A stretch of DNA of 64,000 nucleotides from Ottelia alismoides. Taxonomy: Eukaryota; Streptophyta; Magnoliopsida; Alismatales; Hydrocharitaceae. Position 1 is the stretch's first letter; the number at the start of each line of letters is the position of its first letter. Positions 59,811-64,000 of the stretch are shown here, in pieces. Below the pieces are notes generated by a model. That model ran no database searches. It was given only the letters and a program-made list of their open reading frames with translations, and was not told the origin of the DNA. The DNA is taken from contig JAZKJV010010133.1 in assembly GCA_037367405.1 (NCBI GenBank), positions 124,001-188,000 on the forward strand. Direction: 5' to 3'. The translations under genes were made by a program, and so were the position numbers.

Positions 59811-61579
59811 AGGTTATGGGGTTTTGGATACGATCCATTAACCTAAGAAGATTTGGCTCGTAAGGGTTCATGAAATGTTTTCCGCATTTTGACTTTCGCA
59901 GCCCTGTTTTGTGACAAATTTCGACCCTGTTTAAAATATTTAAACACGAAATTTTAAATTGGATAATGTTTCACATTAAGTAAGAAAACATTAGGATTTT
60001 AGTTTGCATGATTTTTGGAATCCGATAACTCAAGATATGATCATTGTAATGAACCTATATCTACTGTTTCAGGGATGACGAATGATGACTTAATTAAGGA
60101 GTTAATTATTGTTTTAAAACTCTTGCAAAAGCACGCTTATCATATAAGTTCTGTTTTAAATCAAGTTTTCAAACTTTAGAAACTGATTTTGCTTAATTTG
60201 GATTTAAAATGAATGAGATATGCTAGATTTAGTAAGTAAGGGTCACTGCTGAAAATTGCAATCTTAAATATGAACCTTATGATAGTCATTTAATAAACTT
60301 GTGAAATTAATGGTTAATTTCCTGAAATAATTATAGATAATTTTTGGGAAATATTTGAATGATAATTTTTCCCTTAAATGGCATTGCCTCAACCAATAAA
60401 TGATTAGATTTGATCTAGATCACCAATTGGTTACTTGATACACTTTCAACAAACATGTTGCTTGATAATGTTTGGGAATTTGTCTAGCAAATTTCCTTAT
60501 AATGAAAATGGTATTGATTATTACTATATCATATAATTTCGGTTGAAAAATCGATTATCATCTCAAGTACAAAGTGATTGACTTGGCATTATCTTTTCCC
60601 GAGGCGGATATGGTATCTAGTCGGGGAGCGTTGGGGTAGCAGGTTGCACCATATGCGGTTTGTCCCACTCCCATTGGTATAGGCCATGCCAACGGGTAGG
60701 GAACGGATAATGCTTGAGAGATCATGATGTATTTTTCTAATTATTAAAATTTGAAATAATATGTATTTAAGATAATACCATATTTCAAGTAACAATTAAA
60801 ATGTTTGTTGGATATTAATTAAATCATTAATTAATATGATTAGATTAATTGGAATTCTATTAAAATTAAAACACTCTATTATGAATAGAGTTGTTATTTC
60901 CCTTGTTAGAATTAATCATAATGAATATGATTCATAATGATTAATAAGAATTTGAATGAGGTGGATGATCACATAAGTGACATCCATGGTCTCTCGTCAA
61001 GGCAAAGGATTCCATCACCAGATAGTGTATGTAGAAGACGCCTGTCCGAAGTGACAACTCCTGCATACAATCTATTTGGATCGGGCTCTTCGCTTCTCAA
61101 AAGAGTAAGGATGTATGCGTAGTGACCCCAATATCGGGTCCTCATATTATTGGGGTGATATTGGATTGCGTACAGTGAGTTGTATTCTTGTTGACGGTTG
61201 GTTCAATTAATGATGGGTCAACATCACCTTAGGGGTTGTGGGCTCGGGTGTTAAAGACCGAATTGGGAGATGCAAGTTGGACTTGCAAGGTGGAATGTGT
61301 TCCCGCTTCTTTTTATCCGAGTTATAGGTTCTCATATTATTGGGACGTGACAAAGATAAGGAAGGAGATCCCAGATCTTGTTTGAGATATATTGGTAAGT
61401 ATATCTCTTACATTGAAAATGATTAAGGAAATGAACTTTCAATGTTGACAAGGCAAGACAACTTTGATATAAAAATTCCTAAATCAAAGTAAATAAATAA
61501 ATAAATAAATATATTTATGCAAATTTCTTATTTAAGATAATCCTCATTAAATCCATTCAATACTATACTCAATAATAAC
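59811..61579 (+). other. Copia leader between primer site and gag
   Basis: About 1.8 kb has no recognisable protein. It includes a phrase TCATATTATTGGG found twice (about 61142 and 61332), a GC-richer stretch at 60600-60710, and an AATA/AAAT run at 61493-61510. The left part may contain further regulatory sequence, but nothing can be named. Confidence 0.45.
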
Positions 61580-62640
61580 CAGTAAAATATCATGGATTGG
61601 ATCAATGATCAAGATATTGTACTTGCAGTTGGACACATAATGTATGTGGTTGCAATGCGCAAGTTTCCTCATAATAATGATGAATGACAATTAAATTGAT
61701 AATAGATTTACAACCTTAGGGTTTGTATGTCTATATAGTCTTGATCGCATCGAATGTACTTTGGAAGTGACATGTCGATGATGATCGCAATTGTCAAATA
61801 ATCCTTATAAAATTCTAAGAAGATGTTCTGGCATACATATGTGCTCTTGACATTTAATCATGAATGACATGGTTCACTGCATTATGCAGAATGGTGGCTC
61901 TATAAGAGATGATGTATTCAAAATGTTTGAATACCTACCTAAACCGAAGTCTTTAAGAGTTAATATGGATGTAGATATCATGAGTGTCATCATCCTACTA
62001 TATATACTCTAGTTATTCATGAAGCTTCGTAATATTCATATTATATGAACTAAATGAAGCATGTATAAATGTCGAAATACTCTTATATTGAAATCTTTTG
62101 AATTCAATGTAAGAGATCCTTTTTCTTAAGCACTGGTTGTTTAGAGATGAAAGGAGCACAGTGGAAGCATGGGTCGGATCCAAGTTAGAAGAAAAGTCAA
62201 AGAGTTGACTGTACTTCTATGGTTTCCACACATATGACATTTAAAGACTTGGATGAATGACAATACTTCAATGAGCTGATGTATTGATACTATGACTATC
62301 AAGACTATCTAGATCTTTAGAGAAGGACTCAGATAGTGCATTGGAATAATCTACATTTAATCGTTGAAATTGACTTTCTTATTGAATAAGATTAAAATAC
62401 TAATAATTGTATCTCATTTTTTTCTAGTAACACTTGCAATTGGTTGCATATGTTTTAGAAATTTCAAAAAAAATTTGATATTAAGATTTAAGAGTCATCC
62501 ACATGGGTATTGATGCAATTATTGCAACAATCTCTATTGGATAGATAGACTTCATATTTTCAGTGGGAGAGCCCATAGTCTTAGAGAATGTCTCTACTAC
62601 ATAGATATTAGAAAATACTCATAGTTTATTTCTAAATGCT
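61580..62640 (+). pseudogene. Ty1/copia gag-protease remnant
   Basis: It is recognised mainly by parallel with 6716-7580. GGAAGCATGGGTC recurs at 62165 before a Lys-rich stretch, and a segment at 62350-62610 aligns with the protease-proximal part near 7260-7510, including the LENVS-like end. The zinc knuckle itself is not readable. Stops are frequent in all frames. The start of gag is uncertain. Confidence 0.55.
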
Positions 62641-62809
62641 GGAAATGGACATGAATTCTGGAATAGACCTATCATAAAGAGTTGTGATGGATATATTTCA
62701 AATAGCATTCTGATATCTGGAGGACTCTACTAAATTAGAAAATTAATGAATGGTTCATTAACATTTCTAAATACTGAAAATTAAACCTTATAAGATTAAT
62801 AAGGGGATA

Positions 62810-63540
62810 AAGATCATTTGACAATGATTTGGCATCAAACCTTGGACATTAGTCTGCTGATGAAATCAACATGCTAGTAAGAGATGAACTTTAGAATGTC
62901 TGAAATCTCGAATCTTACATACTTTTGAATATTGTATTCAAAGTAAAATTGTCCAATGCACCCTTCTCTGGGAATGGTGTAAGATGCTAAGGTATTCAAG
63001 ATCTCATACATAGTGATGTATATGGATCATCTGTATCATAATAAACATATGATATGTGATATCATTTAATAATTTTTTGTGATATGAGATTTCTTACCTT
63101 CACCTTAGAAAGCTTCGAAATGTTCAAAGATTTCACAATTTTGGTTTAGAACCAAAGTTTGAAGGAAGATGAAATGAATTTGATCTAACCTAGGTAGCTT
63201 GTACCTATTAGATGAATTCAAAGGAATACCTTATGGAGATATAAATGTCATTCCTATCTCAATCCTCCTAATGACCTAAACTCAATAGAGTTGTAGGGAG
63301 ATACAATTAGATCATGTGTGACATGATTTTGTCAATGTTGAATATTAGCATAATTATCTCTTAGTTTCCAAGGTATATATGTAGTAGAGGCTACAATATA
63401 TATCCTTAATAAGGTTCAATGCTAGTAAGCTGGAATCTAGCACTAGAGAGTGCTACTTCATTAGGAATATAAAGGATGGTATTGGATACCTACTTTATGA
63501 CATTGAGATTCTTAAAAGATCTCATATCTAAGGATATGAT
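62810..63540 (+). pseudogene. Ty1/copia integrase remnant
   Basis: Landmarks appear in order on the plus strand, across frames. A degraded LWHLRLGH..M block lies near 62825-62880. A CxxC-poor stretch then leads to the IHSDVYG-like segment near 63000. ESFEMFKDF near 63108 matches the core block E.F..FK.F. VVEATIYILNKVQC near 63385 matches the A.YT.NRVPS block, and KLESSTREC followed by GIGYLLYD (63430-63500) matches the DxKSxKCxFVGY...GY block. These are integrase core and C-terminal motifs of plant copia elements. Many stops make it non-functional. Confidence 0.75.
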
Positions 63541-64000
63541 TCTTAAAGTATGATTCTCTTGAGAATCAAGATGAAAATGAAGTGTAGGAACTCATTTAAT
63601 CTTGAAAAAATAATGAGGCTCCTGAAATCGTAAACTGAAAGGATAATTAAAGATGAAACACTAATACCTCTTCAAATGAGTTTAATGATGAGTTCCATGT
63701 GTCAGAGAATGATCGAACATCATGTGATGAAGCTTCTGAAGATCATGTCATGGAAAGATGGATGTTAACAATAAGTCTATAGTTGAATTCATATACAAGT
63801 GTTGTGTATGGACCCTCGAGGATCCACCTACATGAGTAAGACCTGTTAAGGTGTAAATGAATCTTCAAGAGAAAGAGGGAACCTGATGAGAAGGTAGGGA
63901 CCTTCAAAGCATGACTCGTAGCCATGAGCTACACACTTAATAGAAGACATCGCTTGCGATGAGACTTGCTCTCTAGTGACCTTGCTTAAACTCATCAGAT
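63541..64000 (+). pseudogene. Start of Ty1/copia reverse transcriptase, cut by window end
   Basis: 63541-63860 is the variable linker between integrase and RT, with no motif. From about 63890 the frame reads EKVGTFKA, a stop, LVAMSYT, and then a shifted match to the plant copia RT start (TFKARLVAKGYTQ...). The rest of RT, RNase H and the 3' LTR would lie beyond 64000. Confidence 0.65.

Noticed and set aside
1..64000. A new multi-gene or defence-like system
   Set aside because: Only one host gene is recognisable; all other coding remnants are standard LTR retrotransposon or LINE domains. No conserved cluster of unknown genes is visible.

Overview
This window looks like nuclear DNA of a flowering plant. 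It is AT-rich and made almost entirely of nested LTR retrotransposons, with one recognisable host gene split by an intron. The first exon of that gene is strongly GC-rich, as in many monocots, but I cannot name a species. I saw no operons, tRNA or rRNA genes, CRISPR arrays or bacterial features.

Layout. 1-6.7 kb is the 5' part of a minus-strand Ty3/gypsy element: gag remnant, long leader, a primer-binding site matching tRNA-Asp, and a ~3 kb LTR. Next to it is a decayed Ty1/copia gag fragment (6.7-7.6 kb), then a hAT-like MITE (8.4-9.1 kb). 9.8-13.1 kb is the host gene, a DUF868-family protein on the minus strand with an intact first exon, a ~2.4 kb intron and a last exon with a probable frameshift. 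Two further MITEs follow, one with a TTA target duplication and one with a 10-bp target duplication.

16-43.5 kb is a large minus-strand Ty3/gypsy composite of Athila type. It has a 3' LTR interrupted by a solo LTR of the same family (which itself carries a SINE), a post-pol region, and integrase, RNase H and RT remnants. Two more solo LTRs of the same family sit inside the integrase gene, and one stretch is tandemly duplicated. Several insertion borders can be read to the base from target duplications.

43.3-57.3 kb is a direct tandem duplication (unit ~6.7 kb) of a plus-strand Athila-like fragment: RNase H, integrase, post-pol region, a 1.49 kb LTR, and a piece of the long-LTR family. Only the second copy carries a 5'-truncated RTE-type LINE, and the first copy preserves the empty site. 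57.3-64 kb is the 5' half of a degenerate Ty1/copia element: LTR with TATA box, iMet primer-binding site, leader, gag, integrase and the start of RT; it runs off the window.

The interest lies mainly in the readable order of insertions and duplications, a highly conserved purine-rich block inside otherwise diverged LTRs, reiterated polypurine-tract-like motifs after pol, the SINE/LINE shared tail, and the doubtful state of the DUF868 gene. I found no convincing sign of a new multi-gene system.
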